From positions 1 to 24,604 of the forward strand of contig DKQR01000073.1 of the NCBI GenBank assembly GCA_002471805.1: a stretch of DNA of 24,604 nt, given 5' to 3'. Origin of the DNA: Fidelibacterota bacterium UBA7303. GTDB lineage: Bacteria; Fidelibacterota; Marinisomatia; Marinisomatales; UBA1611. The notes below the pieces were generated by a model. It had not been told where the DNA came from, made no database searches, and was given only the letters and a program-made list of their open reading frames with translations. Positions 8,289-17,004 of this stretch are shown here, in pieces (position 1 is the stretch's first letter; each line of letters opens with the position of its first letter). A program made the translations under genes and the position numbers.

Positions 8289-9359
8289 ATGTATAGCATA
8301 CGCAACCATTTAATTTTTATTTCCATTGTTGCAATAAATGTGATCAGTATTCTAAATGCTCAGTTTGATCCGGGAGATATCGCATATGAAACTGATGTTA
8401 GTAGAAGAGGATCTACTGCTGGGGCTATGTTGGAAATTGGTGTTGGAGCAAGGGCAGAAGCTCTGGGTGGTGCATTCGTGGCAATCGCTGAAGACCCATC
8501 AGCATTATATTGGAACCCAGCCGGTATAACTAAAATAAAATCTCTTTCTCTGCAGATTACCAAAACAAATTGGTTTATTGATACATACTTTAATGTTATT
8601 GATTTGGTGATTCCCATCCCCTCATCCCGCTCGACCCTAGGTCTTCATATTGCGTCCCTGGATTATGGTGAAAACCCTGTACGAACTGTTTTCAGACCCA
8701 AGGGGACAGGAGAATATTATTCGGCAATGGATTTATGCACTGGGATTTATTGGGCATATTTTATTACTCCCAATATATCTACTGGGCTTGGAGCAAAATA
8801 TTTTAATCAGCGGATCTGGCACGAATCAGGATCTGCAATTGTAGCTGATGTTTCAATCTTTTTCAACACACCATTAAAAGGATTCCGTCTTGCGGGTACA
8901 ATAAGTAACCTGGGGCCTGAATTCAAACTTGATGGACGGGATTTGACCAGAAGTATGGATATTGATGGAAGAAAGGATGATTATTTCAATATCGATAATG
9001 TCCCAATTCAATTGAAAACAGAAAAGTACCCCCTGCCAGTTTTATTTCGATTTGGCTTAGCATATGAACTCGAGTTTGGGGAAAAGAATTCTTTGCAGAC
9101 AGCCATGAACTTTAACCACCCCAGCAATAATGTCGAAACAGTCGATGTAGGTTTTGAAGCAAAATTTTTTAATACATATTTTTTACGGGCAGGTTACCAT
9201 TCCCTTGGCGCTGATTATGCTGCAGACGGGCTTACATTGGGCGGCGGCTTAAAATATAAATTGTTTCATTCAATGATGCTTACCGTTGACTATTCATGGT
9301 CTGACTGGACCATCCTTTCATCGGTTAGTCGACTAACAATCGGCATCAGCGCAAATTGA
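8289..9359 (+). CDS. PorV/PorQ-family outer-membrane beta-barrel protein
   Basis: A 356-residue protein with a signal peptide (1-24, ending LNAQ) and the strongly conserved family motif GVGARAEALGGAFVAIAED..ALYWNPAG at residues about 51-78. The rest is an amphipathic beta pattern of a FadL/PorV-type barrel. In Bacteroidetes PorV (LptO) receives type IX cargo from the translocon and passes it to the attachment machinery, while PorQ/PorV paralogues of unknown job are numerous in Marinimicrobia, Ignavibacteria and relatives. Here it starts 12 bases after the receptor and runs into the start region of a giant sorting-tail protein, which makes a dedicated receptor-cargo role plausible but unproven. 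Confidence 0.85.
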   Translation: MYSIRNHLIFISIVAINVISILNAQFDPGDIAYETDVSRRGSTAGAMLEIGVGARAEALGGAFVAIAEDPSALYWNPAGITKIKSLSLQITKTNWFIDTYFNVIDLVIPIPSSRSTLGLHIASLDYGENPVRTVFRPKGTGEYYSAMDLCTGIYWAYFITPNISTGLGAKYFNQRIWHESGSAIVADVSIFFNTPLKGFRLAGTISNLGPEFKLDGRDLTRSMDIDGRKDDYFNIDNVPIQLKTEKYPLPVLFRFGLAYELEFGEKNSLQTAMNFNHPSNNVETVDVGFEAKFFNTYFLRAGYHSLGADYAADGLTLGGGLKYKLFHSMMLTVDYSWSDWTILSSVSRLTIGISAN

Positions 9360-9361
9360 TT

Positions 9362-12300
9362 ATGACGATTTTAAAACTGAAGCCATATAATAGCTGGTAT
9401 GTTTTTTATCTTGTAATAATCCTGAGTGTGTCTGGTACATTATTTTCGCAGGGGCTTGATGATACACAATACGACACCCACCCTATGCACTGGGCAAGGT
9501 TTTGGGCGCGTGGCATCTTTGATCGAAACTTAATTTATACGCCTGTGTGGAATATCGGAAATATTACCGATTCCCATGTGGAACCTAATCAAACAATGAG
9601 ATGGCCCGGAAGTGAAGGGTTGTCATATGGAAATTACTTTAATTTTTATGTGGGTACACTCGTTACAGATATGTCTCAATTTGAAGGACAAGTAATACCG
9701 GAACAGTGGGATGGAGAACAATTTCCTATTTTAAGTGATGCGTTTTTACCTCATGTGAGCCAGCATTCAGTAGCTCAATTATCATCAGACCGTACACATC
9801 AGCAGATTTGGTCCCCTATACCCGGTTTTTATAATGATGGTATAAATGGATTTATTTGGGGTATAAATGAAGATACCAACCGTGATGGAGAGTTAGCTCC
9901 TTCTGAAGATATAAATTTTAATGGGAAACTGGATTATCATCTTGAGCCTCCGGAAAGCATCATAAAGAGCCTGGCCATGAGTACAGATAGCCGTACCTGG
10001 CCAGAATACTGGCCAGGGGGCACATATGCTGGTGATACAAGGTCTCATTTTGGGCGCCCTCCCCGAACAGAAAATGCTGGGCTTCGTGCTGGTTTGTGGA
10101 ATGGTGAATATGGTGCAAAAACGATTGCCGATCAGGAATCATATTATATGATGGATGATCATGAAAATGACCACTGGAATGACTATAAAACTGAAAAATA
10201 TTGGCCTTTAAAAAACCCGGATGGAACCCCGAATACAACACCTTGGGAAGATGGAGGAATTGCTGGTGCAGGACTAGAAATTGAAGCCCGTACATATGCG
10301 TGGTTTCATCCTCTGGCAGAGGATTTGTTGGTTTCTGTTTATAAAATCCACAACTATAGCGACTATGAACTGCCCAGGTTAATTGCGGGTACATTTGCTG
10401 ATGCAAATGTTGCTGGACAGGGGGATTATAATCGAACTGATTATATTGTAGCAACATTTGATCATGAAGGTGAAGGTGGACGTTTAGAATTTGATATTAT
10501 GTATCAATGGTATGCATTCCCGGAACAATTAGATACATATCAAAAAATTGGTGTATTTGGATTCGGATTCCTTGAAAGCCCTGGTGTAGCATATAATAAT
10601 ATCGATGATGATGCAGACGGTCTAATTGATGAATCCATGGCAGACGGCATTGATAATGATGGCGACTGGTTCCCTTTCGCAGATGTCGGACTCGATCGGG
10701 TTGGCCCAGATGATGAGGATTACAGCGGCCCGGATGAAGATGGTACCGAAAATAATGGTCAATGGGATACTGAAGATATAAATCTAAATGGTGCACTTGA
10801 CACCGGGGAAGATGTTAATGAAAATGACCGCCTCGACTATGAGCCGGAAGGAAATGATGTTGGATCTGATGGTATTGGACCAAGTGAGTATGGGTGGACC
10901 GGGCCAGACCCAGATGGCACTGAATGCAATGGTGAGATGAATGATGGTGAGTCCAACTTTGATCGGACAGATATAGATGAACAAGACCAAGCAGGTTTAA
11001 AACACGTTTATGTGTATGAATGGAACAAAGACCTAAAGAGTGATAACCTATTCTGGGTCAGGTATCTGAATCAGGAAGGAATTGATATCGAAGAAACCGA
11101 TGATAATATATCGTTTACTTTTGGTGCCCGAAATATCAAACTTGGAAAAGATGAGTGGAAACGATTTACAATTGCATTGCTTATGGGAGAGGATAATGAT
11201 GATATAGTCCGAAATAAATCAACGATGCAGAAAATATATAATAACAATTATCGATTCCTAACCCCCCCTATTCGCCCGACCGTCATTTCGACAGCCTTTG
11301 ATAAAAAAGTTGTTTTATATTGGGATACGGAAGCGGAATTTTCTAAAGACCCCTACTTTGGATATGATTTTGAAGGGTATCGTGTTTATAAAAGTACAAA
11401 CCCCAAATTTTTGGATATTAAGACGATTTCTGATGCATTCGGGAATGTAATACTAATGAAACCTCTAGCAATATATGATAAAATTGACGGTCTTAAAGGG
11501 CCCCATCCTATTCCATTTCCATCTTTGGGTGTGCATTATGATATGGGGAAAGACGAAGGCCTGAAACACTCGTATGTAGATACACTAGTTGATAATGGAA
11601 GGCTCTATTATTATGCTGTTACATCAATAGATGCCGGGAATGATTATGATTTTTATGATAGGGGCCTGGTATCTGAATACTATCCAATGCAAGCAATGCC
11701 AAGTGAGTCCCCATTTAATATTACGGTTAACCCACTTGGAAAAATTGTTTTTCGGGATCGCAATACAGCTGTTGTAGTGCCAGTAGAAACGTCGGCAGGT
11801 TATTCAGATCCAATAGTTGATTCTACCCGTATAGGACATGTATCCGGCTTTGGCAGGGGTGTCAGAAATATGAATAAAATACAGGTTTACAACCGAAATA
11901 ATGTAAAGATCGGCAATGAATATGAACTGACTTTTTCTGATAATGAATGGTTAGAGGATTTATACAGCCCTTATGAGTTCGGAACCGTAAATGGAATAAG
12001 GTGTATGAATGTCACAACTGGAGACACACTTTTTAACTTTTTTGAAGAGGATTATAGAGATTTTATTTTGAATGCTCTTCCCATTATTGAACGTACGGTT
12101 TATCAGGGTCTTCATTTTGATTTCAGGTGGCCTCTTCCAAGTTCTTGGAATGATAGAACCCGAGGTATAGACATTATAAAATGGAATGACAAAGGTCGTA
12201 CCACCCACGAGTGGAAAAAGTGGGCAACCGATACTGAATCAAATTTAAGGGTTGATCGAATAGAACTGCCGGTGAATTATATCCCTTTGCCCTTTGATTT

Positions 12301-13042
12301 TGAAATAAGAGTAGAAGATGAAGCTGGTATTGATACATCCATCAGCCCCTTTCCTCCGCTGATTCCTATTTATCCATTGAATTTCACAACCTGGAATGTG
12401 ACCGATCCAGATAATCCGCAGCAAATGAAAGTGCAATTTCACTATGATGTACATTATACGACACTTGAAAATAATCCTGAGATTATTGGACAATTATGGG
12501 ATAGTACTCGAGTCATTATTACCTTTCCATCTAATGATGAAAATGAAAGTTATAATCTTTCCTGGTCGTTGCGATTTTTTAAAAACCCTTTTGATTCATT
12601 AAATGCAGTTATTCCACCGGTCCCCGGTGACATTTACAGATTTAAAACAATAAGAAACCCCAGTCGAGGAGATGTCTATCAATTCACTGTTGAAGGCGGA
12701 GAATGGATTCAGGAACAGGCGGTAGAAGAGATGAAAAATATATATGTTGTACCAGACCCCTATGTTGTTGCCAGCGGTTTTGAATCTATTTATGATTTTG
12801 GCGGCAGGTCAGCACGAAAGGTTGAATTTGTGAATCTGCCCCCCCGGTGCGAAATAAGCATCTTTACCGCCAGCGGTAAACTGGTAAAAAAAATAAAACA
12901 TGATACGAATGAAGAATATGGTAGGCACGAATGGAATCTTACGTCTGAAGATGGACCTGAAATTGCATTTGGTATGTATTTCTTTGTCGTTGAAGCAAAA
13001 GGCATAGGGGTAAAAAGGGGAAAGTTTGCCGTTATTAAATAG
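9362..13042 (+). CDS. Giant secreted surface protein with calcium-loop region, Fn3-like domain and sorting tail
   Basis: A 1226-residue exported protein. ATG 9362 follows the upstream stop by two bases; a TTG at 9356 overlapping that stop would add two residues. A signal peptide spans about 1-30 (ends LFSQ). Acidic DxNxDG-type calcium loops appear at about 171-182 (DTNRDGE, DINFNG) and densely at about 411-545 (DDDADG, GIDNDGD, DINLNG, DVNEND, PDPDGT). A fibronectin-III-like module lies at about 634-800 (VVLYWD, YEGYRVYKS-like pattern, YYYAVTSIDAG). The C-terminus (about 1129-1226: YVVPDPYVV, VEFVNLPP, ISIFTASGKLVK, AFGMYFFVVEA, GKFAVIK) is the VVPxPY variant of the FlgD/Por-like sorting domain. 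It is a probable cargo of the PorV-like neighbour. No catalytic motif is recognised; adhesin, structural or ligand-capture roles are all possible. Confidence 0.83.
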   Translation: MTILKLKPYNSWYVFYLVIILSVSGTLFSQGLDDTQYDTHPMHWARFWARGIFDRNLIYTPVWNIGNITDSHVEPNQTMRWPGSEGLSYGNYFNFYVGTLVTDMSQFEGQVIPEQWDGEQFPILSDAFLPHVSQHSVAQLSSDRTHQQIWSPIPGFYNDGINGFIWGINEDTNRDGELAPSEDINFNGKLDYHLEPPESIIKSLAMSTDSRTWPEYWPGGTYAGDTRSHFGRPPRTENAGLRAGLWNGEYGAKTIADQESYYMMDDHENDHWNDYKTEKYWPLKNPDGTPNTTPWEDGGIAGAGLEIEARTYAWFHPLAEDLLVSVYKIHNYSDYELPRLIAGTFADANVAGQGDYNRTDYIVATFDHEGEGGRLEFDIMYQWYAFPEQLDTYQKIGVFGFGFLESPGVAYNNIDDDADGLIDESMADGIDNDGDWFPFADVGLDRVGPDDEDYSGPDEDGTENNGQWDTEDINLNGALDTGEDVNENDRLDYEPEGNDVGSDGIGPSEYGWTGPDPDGTECNGEMNDGESNFDRTDIDEQDQAGLKHVYVYEWNKDLKSDNLFWVRYLNQEGIDIEETDDNISFTFGARNIKLGKDEWKRFTIALLMGEDNDDIVRNKSTMQKIYNNNYRFLTPPIRPTVISTAFDKKVVLYWDTEAEFSKDPYFGYDFEGYRVYKSTNPKFLDIKTISDAFGNVILMKPLAIYDKIDGLKGPHPIPFPSLGVHYDMGKDEGLKHSYVDTLVDNGRLYYYAVTSIDAGNDYDFYDRGLVSEYYPMQAMPSESPFNITVNPLGKIVFRDRNTAVVVPVETSAGYSDPIVDSTRIGHVSGFGRGVRNMNKIQVYNRNNVKIGNEYELTFSDNEWLEDLYSPYEFGTVNGIRCMNVTTGDTLFNFFEEDYRDFILNALPIIERTVYQGLHFDFRWPLPSSWNDRTRGIDIIKWNDKGRTTHEWKKWATDTESNLRVDRIELPVNYIPLPFDFEIRVEDEAGIDTSISPFPPLIPIYPLNFTTWNVTDPDNPQQMKVQFHYDVHYTTLENNPEIIGQLWDSTRVIITFPSNDENESYNLSWSLRFFKNPFDSLNAVIPPVPGDIYRFKTIRNPSRGDVYQFTVEGGEWIQEQAVEEMKNIYVVPDPYVVASGFESIYDFGGRSARKVEFVNLPPRCEISIFTASGKLVKKIKHDTNEEYGRHEWNLTSEDGPEIAFGMYFFVVEAKGIGVKRGKFAVIK

Positions 13043-13104
13043 AGCAGATGGAAACTATCCAAGGGCCTCAATAGACTATTATTTATAATCACCTAAATAC
13101 GTTC

Positions 13105-14670
13105 ATGAAGAATGTTGTATATTTTTCTATTTTAGGGGCCATATTATTCTTAAAGATATCCTGTAGAAAACAAACGCATTTTGGATCATCAAAAGACAAT
13201 ATAATTGCAATAGTTGGTGATTATAATATTACCGTCAACGAATTTAAAACGAGTTTTGAGCTGGGTTTTTCGCAATTGAAAATGGGGAATAATCCCCGGA
13301 GGGCCTATCTGAACCATATGATTAATGAAACATTGCTCTCACTGGAGGGAACTCGTTTGGGTTATAATCTGAACCCGTATGTACAAAAAAGAGTGACGCA
13401 GAGGAATTATTCAAACTTGTTGGAAGCATTTTATATGGCCAATGTCCATGGGAAAGTAAGAATATCTGAAGAAGATATTCAAAATGCGATCCAGAAATCG
13501 TCTGTTAAATGGAGGATGTTGATCTGGCCCACCCCATCCCTAGTATCTTGCGAAAAATCCTATAATGCAGCTCGTCAATCAACACTGGTAGAATATGTTT
13601 CTGTACAACTTGCAAAGAGTGAATTTAAAATAGAAAGTATCGAGGATTTTGAAACAGACTGGCTTGACTACCTGGATATACACCCAATGTATTTGAAAAC
13701 AATTTCTGATTTAGAAATTGGGAAAGTATCAAAGCCTGTTCCTTATGGTGAAGGATATGCATTGTTTCAAATACTGGATATACATCGTGAAGGTGTATTG
13801 ACAAATGAATTAAAATTTGGTCCTCGACGAAAACGTATCAAGGCTAGGCTACACAATATCCAGGCCGACAGTATATCAAGCGCCTTAATGGATTCAGTCT
13901 TAACACCATTTGATGTCAGAGTAAAGGGCGATGTATTGGAAGATTTTACCGATGCATTATTTCAATGGTATAACGATGGGTTGCCAAACAAAGGTACAAT
14001 TATTTCTCATGTAGAAAATATTTCTAGCACTTCAAAACCGTATTTGATCCAAATAAATAAATTGCTGAATAAAACACTTGTTTCCAGCAACCAATGGAAA
14101 AAGAATGTTAGAGATTATTTAAAGTATATGAATTATTATCGCAGAATACTGAAGGAAAATATTCAATCAATTGAAACATTTCGGATCGCCCTAATAACAG
14201 AAATAGGACGAATGGTGAAAAATGATACTTATACCAATATTGCAAAACGAGACAACCTTGGCAATTCGGATAAAATATTAAATGATATCAAATTATGGAC
14301 TAATAAATGGACCTACGATAGTTACCGTTATACTATTGTGAAAGAATTAGATGTTACTCACGAAGAAATGTTAACATATTTTAAAACGAGTTGGAGAGAG
14401 CTTGATTTGGCTGATGTAGACACCACCAGGTTTTATAAATATGAAAAGGATATTTATAACGCGATACTATTCGAAAAACATCAGGAGACTCTTGCCAAGA
14501 AATTATCAGATTTAAAAAACAGGTATCCTGTCCGGATTAACAATGACCTACTTGATACGCTGAAACTTGCTGATAGTTATAAAGATATTCAAACATCCTT
14601 GTTTGTACGAAAAAGTTTCACAGGAGAGGTTGCCGTACCAACAGTCGATATGCAATGGATATCATTTTAA
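13105..14670 (+). CDS. SurA/PpiC-like periplasmic chaperone lipoprotein, degenerate PPIase
   Basis: A 521-residue protein with a short hydrophobic start ending LKISC; Cys20 is a likely lipid-attachment site, though Lys at -3 departs from the lipobox. Residues about 35-120 (IAIVGDYNITVNEF, RRAYLNHMINETLLSLEG, VRISEEDIQNAI) follow the SurA N-terminal chaperone pattern. Residues about 125-235 look like a rotamase remnant that keeps the closing strand (DLEIGKVSKPVPYGEGYALFQILDI) but has lost the FAELAKRYS-type centre seen in the other foldase of this operon. The remaining C-terminal half is helical and unassigned. Two SurA/PpiC-like lipoproteins bracketing receptor, PorV-like and cargo genes suggest that one is an isomerase and one a holdase for the same clients (inference). 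Confidence 0.75.
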   Translation: MKNVVYFSILGAILFLKISCRKQTHFGSSKDNIIAIVGDYNITVNEFKTSFELGFSQLKMGNNPRRAYLNHMINETLLSLEGTRLGYNLNPYVQKRVTQRNYSNLLEAFYMANVHGKVRISEEDIQNAIQKSSVKWRMLIWPTPSLVSCEKSYNAARQSTLVEYVSVQLAKSEFKIESIEDFETDWLDYLDIHPMYLKTISDLEIGKVSKPVPYGEGYALFQILDIHREGVLTNELKFGPRRKRIKARLHNIQADSISSALMDSVLTPFDVRVKGDVLEDFTDALFQWYNDGLPNKGTIISHVENISSTSKPYLIQINKLLNKTLVSSNQWKKNVRDYLKYMNYYRRILKENIQSIETFRIALITEIGRMVKNDTYTNIAKRDNLGNSDKILNDIKLWTNKWTYDSYRYTIVKELDVTHEEMLTYFKTSWRELDLADVDTTRFYKYEKDIYNAILFEKHQETLAKKLSDLKNRYPVRINNDLLDTLKLADSYKDIQTSLFVRKSFTGEVAVPTVDMQWISF

Positions 14671-14687
14671 AAAGATATGTTTCATGG

Positions 14688-14715
14688 GTGGTATTCAACC
14701 ACTATTTAATCTTTT
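14688..14715 (+). terminator. Weak intercistronic hairpin
   Basis: A 5-bp stem GTGGT/ACCAC (14688-14692 with 14698-14702) is followed by the T-rich TATTTAATCTTTT. It is too weak to be a confident terminator but sits exactly where translation signals change from SD-less to strong SD, so it may be an attenuator or mRNA processing/stability boundary. Confidence 0.25.
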
Positions 14716-14721
14716 AAGGAG
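14716..14721 (+). promoter_or_regulatory. Shine-Dalgarno site, AAGGAG
   Basis: A near-perfect AAGGAG six bases before ATG 14728. It fixes this start. Confidence 0.75.
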
Positions 14722-14727
14722 TTTAAG

Positions 14728-16914
14728 ATGTTGCTTAAAATTGTTTTTGTTATCTTTTCTTTTTCATTTGCACAAGTAAGCAGCAATGGTCAATTCTTAC
14801 AGGAAACCGTTACTGTTTTTACATTAGATGATGGACTTCCTGAAACAGTATTTTCGGAGATACGACTTGATGAACCAAAAAATATTGTAGCCGTTTCTGA
14901 TGAGGGGGAATTTATTTTTGATGTTGACAAGTGGAAGAATGTTACGAAATCATCATCTAGATTAACGGAACAGAAAAACAACTCTCATGAAAATATTTTA
15001 TCCAAAATTAAATACCTGAATCAGATTTACATTGGAAAGAAGAATGGATTATTTATTTTAAATGAGGTTGAAGATGAATTGATTGAAATTTTTCCGAGAG
15101 ATAGGAATTATTCTTGGAAATTGTCCAATGTTAATGTTTTGCATGTAGACTTCAAAGATCGTTTATGGTTTGGCTCAGATGAAGGAGTAGGATATTATTA
15201 CAAGGGTCAATGGAAACTCTTTACAGGAAAGGAAGGATTGCCATTTAAATATTTTACATGTATAGCGGGTGCCCCGGATGGAGAAATTTGGTTTGGTACT
15301 AAGAAAGGGGCAATCAGAACAGATGGGAAAAATTTTCATTATCGTTTTAGTAGAAGATGGTTACCAGATGATTATGTGAATGATATACTGGTAGAGAAAG
15401 ACGGTACCATCTGGATAGCAACAAATAATGGGGTAAGTCGGATCATTTTTCAGTCAATGACTCTGGAAGAAAAAGCAAATCTATTTACAGAACAGGTTGA
15501 ATCTTATCATAATAGAATGGGTTTTATAGCACAGAATCGATTAAAGATACGTTATGATAAAAACTCGTGGGAGCCTGCCATTTCAGATAATGATGGAACA
15601 TATACAGCTATGTATGGCGCTGCCCAAGCATTTCGCTATGCTGTTACTGGAAATATAGAAGCAAAGAAGTTGGCCAAAAGGAGTTTTAATGCCTGTAAAT
15701 GGTTGGTTGATATCACTCATGAAAAAGGGTTTCCTGCAAGAGTTATAATCCCAATCGATTGGCCTGAGCCAGTAAATAAACAATATGATCAAGAATATAA
15801 TATAAGAAAACAGAAAGAAGATCCTTTTTGGAAAAATATTGTTCCAAGATTTGTTAAAAGCAAAGATGGAAAATACCTTTGGAAGTGTGATACAAGTTCA
15901 GATGAATTATCCGGGCATTATTTTTTCTATGGTATTTATTATGATTTGGTTGCCGATACTGAAGAGGAAAAAAAATTGGTAAGAGAAGTGGTTCGCGATA
16001 TAACAGATCATTTGATCCGCCACGGATTTTTACTGCGTGATCACGATGGAAAACCAACCCGTTGGGCTAACTTTTCTCCAGAATTTCATAACTCTATCTG
16101 GGGCTGGGATCAGCGCGGTTTGAATTCGATGATGTTATTGTCATTCCTCAATGTTGCTCATCATGTTACAGGTGATAAAAAATATTTAGAAACTGCAGAA
16201 ATGCTGCGCAATAAATATGCTTATCACATCAATGCGATGCAATCCAAAATGTTTTTCCCGCCCGATGATGTAGTACCCTGGGATAATAATTTATGCTTGA
16301 TGAGTATTTACGGTCTGATGAATTATGAAAAAGACCCAGAACTTATAATGATGTACCGGGAGAGTCTGGAAAATTCATGGCTGCACATCAGTAAACAAAA
16401 AAGTGCCTTTTGGAATACGCTCTATGCTGCACTGTCTACGCGATTCAATAAAATGGTTGATTCTGGAATATATGATTCAGGTAAGTATTTTCCTGCTGCG
16501 GGCAACTATGCACACTTTACAGCAGATGAGTTTTATAAAACTGATTACAAGCACGATGACATCATCGAAACGCTGCAAAAAGTACCTTTGGATTTGATTG
16601 GATACAGGATGGATAACCGGCACCGATTGGATATTGTATTTGATCCAACACCGGGTCAGGTGGTTAACGAAGGCTGGCGTCCGGTGAATCCCGTACGCCC
16701 TCAAAATGTTTTTGAAAAAGCTGAAGATTATCGATTGAAAGTCGGCTGGCATGTAAATGGCAGTGCTTTACCAATTGACGAACGCTGTCATGTGCGTCTC
16801 GACCGTGATGGTTTTGCATTGGATGCAACAGAGGGAAACGGTTATTCAGAGCATGAAGGAACGATTTATTTACTGCCATATTATATGGCGCGTTACCATG
16901 GAATTATTAACTAG
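14728..16914 (+). CDS. Exported Reg_prop propeller fused to an alpha/alpha-barrel domain
   Basis: A 728-residue protein. A signal peptide (1-21) is followed by a two-component-regulator-type propeller, about 24-245, with blades such as FKDRLWFGSDEGVGYY, DGEIWFGTKKGAIRTDG and DGTIWIATNNGVSRI. From about 250 the fold changes to a helical toroid typical of glycan-active enzymes: HNRMGF, SDNDGTYTAMYGAAQAFRYAVTG (about 286-308), DTSSDELSGHYFFYGIYYDL (about 388-407), WGWDQRGLNSMMLLSFL and paired helices thereafter. No histidine kinase, transmembrane or HTH output is present, so this is not a hybrid two-component sensor; the propeller is likely a ligand-binding or substrate-presenting module. The DxxSDExxGH and NDGxYTAMYG motifs are shared with a family of exported proteins from polysaccharide-degrading bacteria that I know only as uncharacterised. 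Catalytic residues cannot be assigned. Confidence 0.75.
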   Translation: MLLKIVFVIFSFSFAQVSSNGQFLQETVTVFTLDDGLPETVFSEIRLDEPKNIVAVSDEGEFIFDVDKWKNVTKSSSRLTEQKNNSHENILSKIKYLNQIYIGKKNGLFILNEVEDELIEIFPRDRNYSWKLSNVNVLHVDFKDRLWFGSDEGVGYYYKGQWKLFTGKEGLPFKYFTCIAGAPDGEIWFGTKKGAIRTDGKNFHYRFSRRWLPDDYVNDILVEKDGTIWIATNNGVSRIIFQSMTLEEKANLFTEQVESYHNRMGFIAQNRLKIRYDKNSWEPAISDNDGTYTAMYGAAQAFRYAVTGNIEAKKLAKRSFNACKWLVDITHEKGFPARVIIPIDWPEPVNKQYDQEYNIRKQKEDPFWKNIVPRFVKSKDGKYLWKCDTSSDELSGHYFFYGIYYDLVADTEEEKKLVREVVRDITDHLIRHGFLLRDHDGKPTRWANFSPEFHNSIWGWDQRGLNSMMLLSFLNVAHHVTGDKKYLETAEMLRNKYAYHINAMQSKMFFPPDDVVPWDNNLCLMSIYGLMNYEKDPELIMMYRESLENSWLHISKQKSAFWNTLYAALSTRFNKMVDSGIYDSGKYFPAAGNYAHFTADEFYKTDYKHDDIIETLQKVPLDLIGYRMDNRHRLDIVFDPTPGQVVNEGWRPVNPVRPQNVFEKAEDYRLKVGWHVNGSALPIDERCHVRLDRDGFALDATEGNGYSEHEGTIYLLPYYMARYHGIIN

Positions 16915-16991
16915 TTCTCTAATTGATATGAAAAAGTTCTATAAAAGAGATACCCATATTGATGATGGATTTGCAATCATTTTCATTTTAA

Positions 16992-16997
16992 AAGGAG
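16992..16997 (+). promoter_or_regulatory. Shine-Dalgarno site, AAGGAG
   Basis: AAGGAG seven bases before ATG 17005. The 90-base gap before the gene shows no terminator, so it is probably cotranscribed with the propeller-barrel gene. Confidence 0.7.
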
Positions 16998-17004
16998 ATT
17001 ATAA

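Noticed and set aside
5388..9359. SusCD-type polysaccharide utilisation pair
   Set aside because: The gene after the receptor has the PorV/PorQ GARAEALGGAF motif and a barrel pattern, not a SusD TPR-like lipoprotein.
9960..10990. Three long antisense frames opposite the giant surface protein
   Set aside because: Their His/Tyr/Gln-rich composition is the expected shadow of the acidic, Asp-rich sense frame, and none has a start signal or family resemblance.
14567..14779. 70-residue plus-strand frame spanning the gap between the second foldase and the propeller-barrel gene
   Set aside because: It overlaps both flanking genes in another frame and has no SD site or recognisable content.
14728..16914. 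Hybrid two-component sensor kinase
   Set aside because: Reg_prop blades are present but there is no transmembrane segment, histidine kinase, receiver or HTH region.
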